From a marine gamma proteobacterium HTCC2080 (GTDB lineage Bacteria > Pseudomonadota > Gammaproteobacteria > Pseudomonadales > Halieaceae), in the NCBI GenBank assembly GCA_000169115.1, contig AAVV01000005.1:124001-188000 (forward strand): a stretch of DNA of 64,000 bases, given 5' to 3'. Each line of letters begins with the position of its first letter. Within the stretch, counting starts at the first letter, position 1. A program made the translations under genes and the position numbers. Positions 35,180 through 51,455 of the stretch are shown here, in pieces. A model generated the notes under the pieces. The model was not told where the DNA came from. It was given only the letters and a program-made list of their open reading frames with translations, and made no database searches.

Positions 35180-37123
35180 ATGCAGTACCACCGGAATGGC
35201 TTCAACCCCGGTAACTACCAAATTCCCGATGAGGTTCGAAAGCCCTATCCTAATCCGCCGGTAACTGATCTGCCTGCCGTGGTTGATGTGCTTATCGTGG
35301 GTTGCGGTCCAGCGGGGCTGACCATGGCTAGGCAGATGGCTGAGTTCGCTGATATTTCTACCTGCATCGTTGATCTCGAGCCCGGACCGCTGCTGTTTGG
35401 ACGGGCCGATGGCATTTCCTGTCGAACCATAGAAATTATGGAGGCGTTCAACAGCAGCGAGATGGTGGTTAAAGAAACTTACCAACTGCGCCAGAATAGC
35501 TTCTGGGAACCCGACAGCGATAATTTTAAGAATATAAAGCGCAGCCACAAGATCTCCGATGCCCGAATCGGTCTGTCAGAATTCACCCACGGCATTGTCA
35601 ATCAGGCACGGCTGCACGAACTGTTGCTTGAGGGCATGAAGCACTCGGTTACCGGACTTGAGCCTCATTACAGCCGCAAATTGGTGAAGCTCGACGTTGA
35701 CTCCAACCTCACTCAGGACCTAGATGCCTATCCCATCACCGCGACCTTCGAGCGCAGCGACACCGAGCAGCAGGATAAGCAGGAAGTCATCAAGGCACGC
35801 TACGTGGTGGGTACCGACGGGGCTAGAAGCGTCGTGCGAAAGAGCCTTGGTATCGAACTTAAAGGTGATTCGGCGAATAAAACTTGGGGAGTTATGGACG
35901 TACTGGTAGTGACCGATTTCCCGGATATCCGCGTCAAAAGCTTCATTCAGTCGAAAGACCACGGTGCGGTGATGCTCATTCCCCGAGAAGGCGGCTACCT
36001 AGTCAGAATGTACGTAGAGCTCGATCTTTTGGAACAGGGCCAGCGCGCTGCCAACGTCAAGCTCACAGAGAAGGATCTCATTGCCAAAATGCAGCAGATC
36101 TACCATCCGTATACCGTTGACGTCAAAGAGGTCGCCTGGTGGTCGATCTATGAAGTGGGGCAGCGGGTGGCTGAGCGCTTCGATGACCGACCCCTTGATG
36201 CCCCGGAAAACCAGATTCCCCGAGCTTTTCTTGCCGGCGACGCCTGCCATACTCACAGCCCCAAGGGCGGCTGGGGTTTGAATACCTCTCTTCCAGATAC
36301 CTTTAATTTGGGCTGGAAGATGGCGGCAGTACTGCAGGGAAAGTGTCATCCCAAGCTATTGCAGACCTATGCGCCTGAAAGATGCAAAGTCGCCGAGCAG
36401 CTCATTGATGCCGACCGGCAACTGTCGCGCCTGGTTGCGACCCAGCCATCGGCGAAACAGCTGTCGACGGACCAACGCAAAACCGATACTGCCGATATCG
36501 AGGCATTTATGGCCCGGCAAAACGGCTTCATCGCCGGAACCGCGATCGGCTATTACCCGTCATACATCTGCAGAAGCCACGAGAATCAGGAACTGGCAAC
36601 CGGCTTAAATATTGGCCAGCGCTTCCACTCCGCTATTGCCGTTCGGGTGGCCGATGGGCGTCAGCAACATCTGGGGCATCTCGTAAAGGCGGATGGCCGT
36701 TGGCGCATCTTTATCTTCGGTAGTACCCAGAATCCCCGTGACGCGGTTTCCGATTCTCGCCAACTTATCGAATTTTTGATCAACGATCCCGCATCGCCTG
36801 TGGTCCGATATACCGCCCAGGATTCCGATATCGATTCAGTGATCGATGTGTACGGTATCTTCCAGCAACACGACCTTGCGATTGAGGACATACCCGATTT
36901 TCTGTGGCCTCCCGGAGGGAAATACGGACTCAGGGACTATGAGAAGGTTTTCTATGGGGAAAAGAATAATGATGTCTTCGATATGCGCGGTATAGACCGT
37001 TCTCGAGGTTGCATGGTGGTAGTACGTCCGGACCAGCACATTGCCACAATTCTGCCACTCACTGCCCACGCCGAGCTCGCGGCTTTCTTTGATGAGTTTC
37101 TGCTGGTACCCGACGAAACTTGA
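35180..37123 (+). CDS. Phenol 2-monooxygenase-type FAD hydroxylase
   Basis: 647 residues. The FAD-binding start VLIVGCGPAGLTMARQMAEF is at about residue 38, RADGISCRTIEIM near 78, the DG motif VGTDGARSVVRKSLGI near 212 and the GD motif LAGDACHTHSPKGGWGLNT near 350, followed by a C-terminal thioredoxin-like domain from about 460. This is the layout of phenol hydroxylase and 3-hydroxybenzoate 4-hydroxylase. The usual GQGMN segment reads GWGLN, which may change flavin movement or substrate. It uses NADPH and oxygen on an aromatic ring. No aromatic pathway neighbours exist; it sits inside the photosynthesis cluster, probably by transfer. Confidence 0.88.
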   Translation: MQYHRNGFNPGNYQIPDEVRKPYPNPPVTDLPAVVDVLIVGCGPAGLTMARQMAEFADISTCIVDLEPGPLLFGRADGISCRTIEIMEAFNSSEMVVKETYQLRQNSFWEPDSDNFKNIKRSHKISDARIGLSEFTHGIVNQARLHELLLEGMKHSVTGLEPHYSRKLVKLDVDSNLTQDLDAYPITATFERSDTEQQDKQEVIKARYVVGTDGARSVVRKSLGIELKGDSANKTWGVMDVLVVTDFPDIRVKSFIQSKDHGAVMLIPREGGYLVRMYVELDLLEQGQRAANVKLTEKDLIAKMQQIYHPYTVDVKEVAWWSIYEVGQRVAERFDDRPLDAPENQIPRAFLAGDACHTHSPKGGWGLNTSLPDTFNLGWKMAAVLQGKCHPKLLQTYAPERCKVAEQLIDADRQLSRLVATQPSAKQLSTDQRKTDTADIEAFMARQNGFIAGTAIGYYPSYICRSHENQELATGLNIGQRFHSAIAVRVADGRQQHLGHLVKADGRWRIFIFGSTQNPRDAVSDSRQLIEFLINDPASPVVRYTAQDSDIDSVIDVYGIFQQHDLAIEDIPDFLWPPGGKYGLRDYEKVFYGEKNNDVFDMRGIDRSRGCMVVVRPDQHIATILPLTAHAELAAFFDEFLLVPDET

Positions 37124-37222
37124 ATTCGCGGGAAGCGATAATCCACCAAAATGCAAGGCAGTAAGTTGATTAAGGGCGAATTCTACTGACTCAATGTGCG
37201 GCTTTTGCTGCGATAGGGCCCA

Positions 37223-37489
37223 CTAGATCTCGCTAACTGTGTGCCGGCGCCAGTATTTCCACAGACCAATTATTGAAGCCCCTATCCAGAAAACTTCAAT
37301 CACCAAGCTGGCAAGATTAAAGTTAAAGCATAGACTGAAAAAAAGAAAAACGGCGCCCACTAAATTCATCACATTGTAGCCGAGGCTTCTAGGGTCGATT
37401 CGTTCAAGCTGCAATAGATAATAGGCCACAATCACCATCAGTGTGCCAAGCATGCCGATAGCGTCAATGATGTTGTTATGCATAGCCAT
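37223..37489 (-). CDS. Small membrane protein of the CBU_0592 type
   Basis: 88 residues with three hydrophobic segments (IDAIGMLGTLMVIVAYYLLQ, MNLVGAVFLFFSLCF and SLVIEVFWIGASIIGLWKYW). The pattern GxxGxxxxxxAYxLLQ followed by a second segment with NLVGA and a third with EVFWIG is the common small inner-membrane family often labelled CBU_0592; its function is unknown. It lies between the flavin hydroxylase and the transposase remnant with no co-directional neighbour close by. Confidence 0.7.
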   Translation of the reverse strand: MAMHNNIIDAIGMLGTLMVIVAYYLLQLERIDPRSLGYNVMNLVGAVFLFFSLCFNFNLASLVIEVFWIGASIIGLWKYWRRHTVSEI

Positions 37490-37833
37490 TCACCCAAAGC
37501 GAGCTGATAAAACGAGTGCCTCAGTATAAGAAGTATCAGGGGAGTGTCGAGCACCATTGCCTGCTCTGGATTTGAGCGTGGGTCCCGAGATTGTTGACGC
37601 ACACTCACACATTGTTTGCCGCCAGTACCTGCGCTCAGTGGCGTCACTGTAAGTTCTACCGGTCACTCTCTCTTAGATGCTAAATCCGAGGCCAGCAACG
37701 CGACATTAGTGAAGTCTTCTCAGGTGTGCTTGCTGATTGCGTGTGGTTGAGCGGAAGCCCTTGCCAGCAAAAACCCGCGACGTCTCACCTGGCACCGGCA
37801 ATGGTGCTTCCACTAGCCCGAGTAAAGTGGTGA

Positions 37834-37977
37834 TCAGCACCTAATCGTTTTGGCCCACGCGTTTATGTCGAGTGTCTCTTGCTTCTCAGTGCAAACGATA
37901 ATGCTGACTGAGCCTCTGCATTGGTTACAGCTTCTGATATCGATGTTGTCAGCCTGTCTTGAGGGGTTGATACACCT
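37834..37977 (-). pseudogene. Transposase C-terminal remnant, IS91-like
   Basis: A 47-codon open stretch on the minus strand, bounded by stops, reads NIDIRSCNQCRGSVSIIVC and then TEKQETLDINAWAKTI. This closely resembles the C-terminal zinc-type end of Y2/IS91-type transposases, which commonly read (F)NIDIxxCxxCGGxxxIIAxIEDPxVIxxIL. No upstream part of the gene is left, so it is a decayed fragment. It marks past mobile-element activity between the flavin hydroxylase and bchP. The rest of 37490-37989 shows no gene. Confidence 0.5.
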
Positions 37978-37989
37978 CTAATTCTGATC

Positions 37990-38268
37990 TTAGGTACGCC
38001 CTTGTGGGCGGTATCGTAAGGTGAGATCCGTTAGATGGGCGAGTAGTGAGGCGCTTAGACATAGTGCTAACCAGTACCACGCGGCCTGGGATAGCGCTAG
38101 GCGGATGCCCAGCATGAGGGCGGCCCCAGAAATAAGATTGGGTATGAGGGTCGCAGGGCTTGGTCTAGCCTTGTTGTGGCGATGGGCCACAACGATAACG
38201 ATGCCCTCGATAACGATCAAGCAGAGGATACCGTCGAGAAGCCTTCCCGATATCAGCAGAGCCTCCAT
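37990..38268 (-). CDS. Small membrane protein downstream of bchP
   Basis: 92 residues with about three membrane segments (LLDGILCLIVIEGIVIVVAH, NLISGAALMLGIRLALS and WYWLALCLSASLLAHLTDL). The ATG is three bases after the bchP stop, so it is the last gene of the bchG-pucC-bchP message. No family is recognised. The position suggests a helper role in pigment or light-harvesting assembly, but a fortuitous neighbour is possible. Confidence 0.65.
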   Translation of the reverse strand: MEALLISGRLLDGILCLIVIEGIVIVVAHRHNKARPSPATLIPNLISGAALMLGIRLALSQAAWYWLALCLSASLLAHLTDLTLRYRPQGRT

Positions 38269-38271
38269 CGC

Positions 38272-39465
38272 TTAGGACGCTCGCGTGAGGCCTATAAGAT
38301 TACCAATGTCCTTCAGGGCAACCCTTAAGTGCGCAGTTTTACGTCGTTTAACCAGCTGTTTTTGAGTGTAGGCCTGCCAAGTCAGCTCTTGCACATCTTT
38401 GTCCTGACACATGCTCACGAATTTCTCACGGCGCTTGTCCGATCGGTACCAAATACGTTGCAGCAGACCCAGCGCCCAGAAAGTTTTGCCGTGCAGCTTC
38501 ATAAATTGGCGGCGTGCGTCACCAAGAATTCGGGCATCGCCCACCTGCAAAAATTCATCAATAGTTTGCGCTGCAATTTTGCCACAAAGCATGGCGTAAT
38601 AAATGCCTTCCCCTGATGCTGGTGCAACGACACCGGCTGCATCGCCAGATAATAAAACCCCTTTTCCGTCGTCCCATCGTTTTAGAGGCTTCATTGGTAT
38701 CGGTGCACCCTCTCGGCGAACTGTCTGGCAGGTATCTAGTCCTGTTTTAGCTCGTAAGGTCGCCACCGAGTTCCGCGCTGAGAAGCCATCGGTCTCACTG
38801 CCAACACCAATGCTGGCGTGACGACCATGGGGGAAGACCCAAGCATAAAAATCTGGAGAAAGGTCACCCTGGTACCACACATCGCAGCGATCACCATCAT
38901 AAAGCTCATCGTTTGCGGCAGGTGCCTCCACGATTTCGTGATAGGCGAGAACCCATCGCGCGTTTTTACTACAGGGAATGGCCTGCCGGGCTACGTTCGA
39001 GCGTGCGCCATCGGCACCAATCACACTGCGAGTGGTAACGCTTACGTTCTCAAGCCCTGCTTCTTTGCTCTGAAAATCAATGTGTAAGACGCCGTCGTCA
39101 TCGTAGTGCAGTGCTTTGAAAGCGCCGATACGGAGTTCGGCACCCGCTGTGACTGCTCGCTCACGCAACCAAGGGTCAAAGACATCGCGATCAACCATAC
39201 CCACAAAAGTTTCACCGACAGGCATGTCCACCTTTTTTTCGGTGGGCGATATCATTCGTGCCGAGCGTATGCGGGCGACTAAAAGATCTTCAGGTATTTC
39301 AAACTCGTCGATTAAGCAGGGTGGAATAGCGCCTCCACAAGGCTTTATTCGAAACGCCCGTTCTAGCAGGAGTACACGATAGTTTTGTTTTGCTAAGTGC
39401 TCTGCAGCGCTAGCGCCTGATGGACCTCCGCCGATAACCACTACGTCATAATCTGTATTGGACAT
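38272..39465 (-). CDS. bchP: Geranylgeranyl reductase for bacteriochlorophyll
   Basis: 397 residues from the ATG at 39465, with GGGGGT upstream; a 20-residue longer frame looks non-native. FAD motif DVVVIGGGPSGASAAEHLAK, then LLERAFRIKPCGGAIPP (the CGG motif of ChlP/BchP), VIGADGARSNVARQAI and LLSGDAAGVVAPASGEGIYYAM. It reduces the geranylgeranyl tail to phytyl with NADPH. It lies downstream of the PucC-type gene and bchG in one minus-strand operon. Confidence 0.93.
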   Translation of the reverse strand: MSNTDYDVVVIGGGPSGASAAEHLAKQNYRVLLLERAFRIKPCGGAIPPCLIDEFEIPEDLLVARIRSARMISPTEKKVDMPVGETFVGMVDRDVFDPWLRERAVTAGAELRIGAFKALHYDDDGVLHIDFQSKEAGLENVSVTTRSVIGADGARSNVARQAIPCSKNARWVLAYHEIVEAPAANDELYDGDRCDVWYQGDLSPDFYAWVFPHGRHASIGVGSETDGFSARNSVATLRAKTGLDTCQTVRREGAPIPMKPLKRWDDGKGVLLSGDAAGVVAPASGEGIYYAMLCGKIAAQTIDEFLQVGDARILGDARRQFMKLHGKTFWALGLLQRIWYRSDKRREKFVSMCQDKDVQELTWQAYTQKQLVKRRKTAHLRVALKDIGNLIGLTRAS

Positions 39466-39481
39466 TATTTGATACCCCCGG

Positions 39482-40840
39482 TTAATTGCGACTCGCCATA
39501 ACTTCCTGCATAGCGATTTCCCCAAAACTTGGGGCGGACTTTTCTAGGTCTTCTTGTTGTTCAGCTTTTCCAATACCCAGCCCCAGCCAAGCAGCCACGA
39601 GGAACATGAACGCCTCAAAGCTGAAGACCAGACCATAAGCATGCGCGGGTACATCGACCCAAATTTGACAAACATCAACCGCGACGGTGCCTAAAAAACC
39701 ACCTAATGCAAATGCGATGGCCTGAGCCGCTCCCCAGAGACCCATACGCAAACCCTCGCGACCTGACTGGCCGGCACTGGCGAGGGTCATCATGGTTGCA
39801 ATGGCCGCGACGGCGAACGCACCGTTGGCGAAGCCAAGCAGAAAAACATTGCCTGAGAGGTGCCACGTTTCTGGATTCAACCCACCGCTGGCCAGTGCCA
39901 AAAGTACCAGCCCTGATGCGATACACCCGCCTACTGTCCAGGCCCGAAGTAGACGCACACCGTGTCGACTGAATAGCGAGCCGCTGGCCGCAACTGCGAT
40001 CATGCCTAACAGAACGCCGGCATGTTGTGTGCCCGCAAGCTGCGTCGATGCCCCGGGTGATAAACCGAAAACAAGCCCTGCATAGGGTTCCAGTATCAGG
40101 TCTTGAAAGGAGTAGGCGAACATTGAGAAAAATACAAACATGGTGAACTGTCTAGCTTGGCGTTCTTGCCATATTTTTTTTAGCGCCACGCTAAATGCCG
40201 GTTTTTCCGTATTGGCCGTTGGCTGTGAGATGTAGGAGCTGGGCTCCACATTTCGGATAGCGAGCATAGTCACGATCATGGCCAGCGCCGATACGGTGGC
40301 GGTTACTGTCAGCAGGCGACTAGGGGAAAAGGGATCTAGATAGTGCCCTGCAATCCCAGCGGTAACAGCAAAGCCAGCGATCATCATAAACCACACAAGT
40401 GTGGCTGCCGCAGGTTTACGTTCAGGCGCTACGACTTTAGCCAGTAGCACAAGTAACGAGGTGCCGGTTGCTCCGGATCCCAATCCAATGCCAAAAAAAC
40501 CAAAGAACGACACGATCGACCCAGTGATGACACTCGTTGCCATCAATACGGTGCCAAAGGCTGCAACGACGCCGCTCATCGCGAGGAGCGCCATGCCACC
40601 AAGAATCCAAGGTGTACGACGCCCACCAATATCTGAACCGTAGCCAATTCGTGGGCGCGCGAGTTGTACGAAATGATGTACGGCCACAAGAAAGCCTGGA
40701 AGCATGGCTGGCAGGGCCATTTCTACTACCATCACGCGATTGAGTGTGGATGTCGTGAGTACGATGATCGCACCCAGTGACGTTTGTATGAGACCAAGTC
40801 GCGCAATACCTAGCCAGCTAAGATTTTGCAGCGTCGTCAT
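39482..40840 (-). CDS. pucC: PucC/Bch2-type light-harvesting MFS protein
   Basis: 452 residues, about 12 membrane segments. The family-specific start LGLIQTSLGAIIVLTTSTLNRVMVVEMALP, and the loop RPRIGYGSDIGGRRTPWILGG after the second pair of helices, are typical of the BCD/PucC branch of the major facilitator superfamily. Such proteins help bacteriochlorophyll delivery or LH assembly. The start overlaps bchG by four bases and bchP follows, the common bchG-bch2-bchP order. A second family member, lhaA, is at 52148-53581. Confidence 0.88.
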   Translation of the reverse strand: MTTLQNLSWLGIARLGLIQTSLGAIIVLTTSTLNRVMVVEMALPAMLPGFLVAVHHFVQLARPRIGYGSDIGGRRTPWILGGMALLAMSGVVAAFGTVLMATSVITGSIVSFFGFFGIGLGSGATGTSLLVLLAKVVAPERKPAAATLVWFMMIAGFAVTAGIAGHYLDPFSPSRLLTVTATVSALAMIVTMLAIRNVEPSSYISQPTANTEKPAFSVALKKIWQERQARQFTMFVFFSMFAYSFQDLILEPYAGLVFGLSPGASTQLAGTQHAGVLLGMIAVAASGSLFSRHGVRLLRAWTVGGCIASGLVLLALASGGLNPETWHLSGNVFLLGFANGAFAVAAIATMMTLASAGQSGREGLRMGLWGAAQAIAFALGGFLGTVAVDVCQIWVDVPAHAYGLVFSFEAFMFLVAAWLGLGIGKAEQQEDLEKSAPSFGEIAMQEVMASRN

Positions 40841-41745
40841 ACGACCATGCTCGGCAATGCTGTTGCAGCGACCATCATGCCGCTAACGTACGCCGTGACA
40901 CCTGTAGCGTTGTACCAAGGTGCTAGCTCCTCTGGCTTTTTGAGTAGTTTCACCATTGCGAAAAGTTGCGCAATGATTAGCAGGGAGACGGCCAGCGCTT
41001 GCCAGTTGGCGCCTGATGTGGCCAAAAGGGCAACGATGAAAAGTTGGGGTACCGCCATGAACCAGCAGGCGATAACGGCGGCTTTGTGTAATCCATACTC
41101 TGCAGGAAGCGAGCGTAGGCCCAGTGCGCGGTCACCCTGGACTGATTTAAAATCATTAAGTGTCATGATGCCATGGGCGCCAATACTATAAAGACCTGCA
41201 ACAGCAAGTATCTGCCAAGGTGGCAGAACCCCGCCCAAAAAGACGGCGGCCCCAGTGAGCCACGCTAGGCCTTCATAACTCAGACCTACTGCGGCGGCAC
41301 CCCACCAGCCATTTCGCTTTAACCGCAAGGGAGGGGCGCTGTAAGCCCAAGCTAATGCCAGCCCCACAAGAGTGGCTATGCCTACCCAAAACCCAAGGGC
41401 TGCGCCCCAAGCTGCGGCTAACCCAGTCCATAAGACGGCAAAAATTAGCCCCCAGTTACCGGGAACTCTGCCCGAGGGAATAGCGCGCTGGGGTTCATTA
41501 ATGGCATCTACTTCGCGGTCAAACCAATCATTAACGACTTGACTGGCGCCACAGACCATGGGGCCGGCAAGCAATATGCCTGCGATTAACAGGGCCGGGT
41601 TCTCAAATAAACCTACACCACTCGATACGGCACCACAAAGGAACGCCCACATTGGTGGAAACCAGGTAATGGGCTTGAGTAATTCAAGCAGAGCTCCCGC
41701 CTGGGGGCGAGTGGCGCGCATAGCAAAAGACGTGGTTCTTTCCAT
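40837..41745 (-). CDS. bchG: Bacteriochlorophyll synthase
   Basis: 302 residues, UbiA-type prenyltransferase with eight to nine membrane segments. The first aspartate-rich motif reads QVVNDWFDREVDAINEPQR, and AIPSGRVPG follows it, as in BchG/ChlG. The second is in HGIMTLNDFKSVQGD. It attaches the geranylgeranyl or phytyl tail to bacteriochlorophyllide a. It is the first gene after ppsR and has a candidate PpsR site in the 70-base gap upstream. Confidence 0.95.
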   Translation of the reverse strand: MERTTSFAMRATRPQAGALLELLKPITWFPPMWAFLCGAVSSGVGLFENPALLIAGILLAGPMVCGASQVVNDWFDREVDAINEPQRAIPSGRVPGNWGLIFAVLWTGLAAAWGAALGFWVGIATLVGLALAWAYSAPPLRLKRNGWWGAAAVGLSYEGLAWLTGAAVFLGGVLPPWQILAVAGLYSIGAHGIMTLNDFKSVQGDRALGLRSLPAEYGLHKAAVIACWFMAVPQLFIVALLATSGANWQALAVSLLIIAQLFAMVKLLKKPEELAPWYNATGVTAYVSGMMVAATALPSMVV

Positions 41746-41775
41746 AACTGGAAGCTAAACAGCCCGTCTCTCTGG

Positions 41776-41793
41776 CGTCAAACTTTATTTACA
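41776..41793 (-). promoter_or_regulatory. Candidate PpsR operator before bchG
   Basis: On the minus strand the sequence is TGTAAATAAAGTTTGACG: TGT, twelve bases, then ACG instead of ACA. It shares the TGTAA start and the TTGAC end with the sites before acsF and bchF. Its TTGACG could serve as the -35 box of bchG, with a weak -10 about 16-17 bases on. It overlaps one arm of an inverted repeat TTATTTAC-N9-GTAAATAA (41786-41810). Confidence 0.5.
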
Positions 41794-41815
41794 CATTATG
41801 CGTAAATAATATTGG

Positions 41816-43204
41816 TCAAATTGGGTCGTCAGAGCCAGACTCACCAATACCGTAGCGGCGCAGTTTGGTGTAAAGGCTCTGGCGGCTTAGACCTAAAATT
41901 TCGGCGGCAGAGGCGCGGTTATCACGAGTCAGTTTAAGCGCAGCTTCTATACACAGTGCTTCAATAACATCGGTGGATTCGCGAACGAGTTCTTTGAGTG
42001 GGTGGCGACCCACACGTTCGGTGATTTGCTCTATTGAGCGCGGCAGTCGCTCGGTAAGGGGGTGGTCGGCCGTCAGGCGGCGACTAATATCTCGAATGAA
42101 GAAGACAATTTTTGGGTTATCGCCTCGCTGAACTGTCGCAGCTGAAATTTCAATCTCTGACGTCGCTCCGACACTGTTCTTAAGCACCGAGGCATACAGT
42201 TTAATGGGGCGATCCTGTTTGAGGTTGTTTAATATGACGGTCAGATCGACGGTCGAGCGCCCAATCCAGTTGTCGAGAGTTCTTCCAGTGACTTGATCGG
42301 GTGCAGATACGGCAATCCATTCAAGAAAAATTGAATTGACGTGTTCGATGCGCCCGTCACTGTCAACCTGAACAATCGCGTCTGGAGCGAGTTCAAACGT
42401 ATCTGCGAAATGCATACCTTGCAGGTTGCCGTCTTCGCCAGCGTTTGAGAGCCGGATCAAATAGCGAGATTCTGAGTTTTGACGTTGGAAGCTCACCAAG
42501 ATATCGCTGCCGTGGGGGACATTAGGCAGGACGATGCGCCGCTGGCTAGTTGCTCCCGTCTCTCTGGCTGAATCGAGCAGGCTTTGAATTTCTGTAGAGT
42601 TGAGAGGCAGGGGTCGCCCGATAATGCTTTGGCCCTCGGCGCTTAACATCGCGTTGGCCTGGGAGTTTGCTTCGAGCACCCGGCCAGTTGCCTCATCGAC
42701 CACGAGGATGCCGTCACTAGTTAGCTCCAACAGGCGGCGGTACCGATTTTCCATTTGGCGAAGCGCCCAATAGTCCTGCTCCATTGCGTGCTGGGCGTTA
42801 AGAACTTGTTGTCTTAGGTCGCTCACCACTCTCAGATCCCGACCTACTGCGATCACGCCTTCACCGTCTGCCGGTTGAATGAGTCTAAAACTCATAGGCA
42901 ACTCATCATTTGAGTCCGAGGCGCAGATGTTCAAATCGACACGATTTGGTGTGTTGGGAGTACGAGTAGCCGCATCTAGGGCGTTTTTTGCGCGCTCTTT
43001 GTGCTCTTCAATACAGAGTTCATGCCAGCGCTGCCCGCGCCATGGAATCCGCATGAGGTCGGTAAGTTCCGCATTGGTAATGGCTACGTCAAGGCAGAAA
43101 CCTTCGGCGTCTAGATGTAATTGCACGTCTGCTACGGCTTCTAGCACCGAGGCGACAGCAGATGGGTCGAGTTTCTTTAGCAACACCTGTTCCTTTGTCA
43201 GCAT
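41816..43204 (-). CDS. ppsR: PpsR/CrtJ-type photosynthesis repressor
   Basis: 462 residues from the ATG at 43204; a GTG at 43243 is the alternative, and neither has a clear ribosome site. An N-terminal domain (DVQLHLDAEGFCLDV), two PAS domains (LELTSDGILVVDEATGRVLEAN; FELAPDAIVQVDSDGRIEHVN) and a C-terminal Fis-type helix-turn-helix (NRASAAEILGLSRQSLYTKLRRYGIG) are visible in that order. A cysteine just before the HTH (IEALCIEAALKL) sits where the redox-active C-terminal cysteine of Rhodobacter PpsR lies, as I recall it. It represses pigment genes under oxygen or light; operator sites near acsF, bchF and bchG fit. Confidence 0.92.
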   Translation of the reverse strand: MLTKEQVLLKKLDPSAVASVLEAVADVQLHLDAEGFCLDVAITNAELTDLMRIPWRGQRWHELCIEEHKERAKNALDAATRTPNTPNRVDLNICASDSNDELPMSFRLIQPADGEGVIAVGRDLRVVSDLRQQVLNAQHAMEQDYWALRQMENRYRRLLELTSDGILVVDEATGRVLEANSQANAMLSAEGQSIIGRPLPLNSTEIQSLLDSARETGATSQRRIVLPNVPHGSDILVSFQRQNSESRYLIRLSNAGEDGNLQGMHFADTFELAPDAIVQVDSDGRIEHVNSIFLEWIAVSAPDQVTGRTLDNWIGRSTVDLTVILNNLKQDRPIKLYASVLKNSVGATSEIEISAATVQRGDNPKIVFFIRDISRRLTADHPLTERLPRSIEQITERVGRHPLKELVRESTDVIEALCIEAALKLTRDNRASAAEILGLSRQSLYTKLRRYGIGESGSDDPI

Positions 43205-43302
43205 TGATTGGGTAACTAATCCGATAGTTTGCGCTACCGGCACGCGAAATTTAAGCGAGGTTTACACTAGCGGACACAAAAACGCACCTAAAGTGGACAT
43301 AT

Positions 43303-43324
43303 TTGTAGTATTTAACCCTACAAA
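43303..43324. promoter_or_regulatory. Palindrome in the ppsR-bchF gap
   Basis: TTGTAG (43303-43308) and CTACAA (43318-43323 region) form a perfect inverted repeat around nine bases. The TGT to ACA distance is thirteen, one more than the PpsR spacing, so it may be a variant PpsR site or the operator of another factor. It is between ppsR and bchF and could act on both. Confidence 0.4.
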
Positions 43325-43357
43325 GCCCTGTTACGTCACTTTTTTTAGCCTTATATC

Positions 43358-43379
43358 GGTGTAATAAGAAGTTGACACC
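43358..43379 (+). promoter_or_regulatory. Probable PpsR operator and -35 box of the bchF operon
   Basis: TGTAATAAGAAGTTGACA (43360-43377) is an exact TGT-N12-ACA site; the palindrome extends to GGTGT and ACACC. Its right arm contains TTGACA (43372-43377), a perfect -35 hexamer, with GATAAC sixteen bases on as a possible -10. Repressor binding would block the promoter of the long bchF-to-puhE operon. It differs from the acsF site at only three of eighteen positions. Confidence 0.72.
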
Positions 43380-43445
43380 TTGGGAGGGGGAGGGATAACC
43401 TCAGTTAAAACTACCCGTGGAGCGCACATCGCGCTGGAGGTCATC

Positions 43446-51435
<7,990 letters not shown>

Positions 51436-51455
51436 TTAGAGATGGTGGACTAGAC

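Noticed and set aside
37741-37830. Possible tRNA-like segment
   Set aside because: No cloverleaf with a T-loop GTTCGA-type sequence could be drawn.
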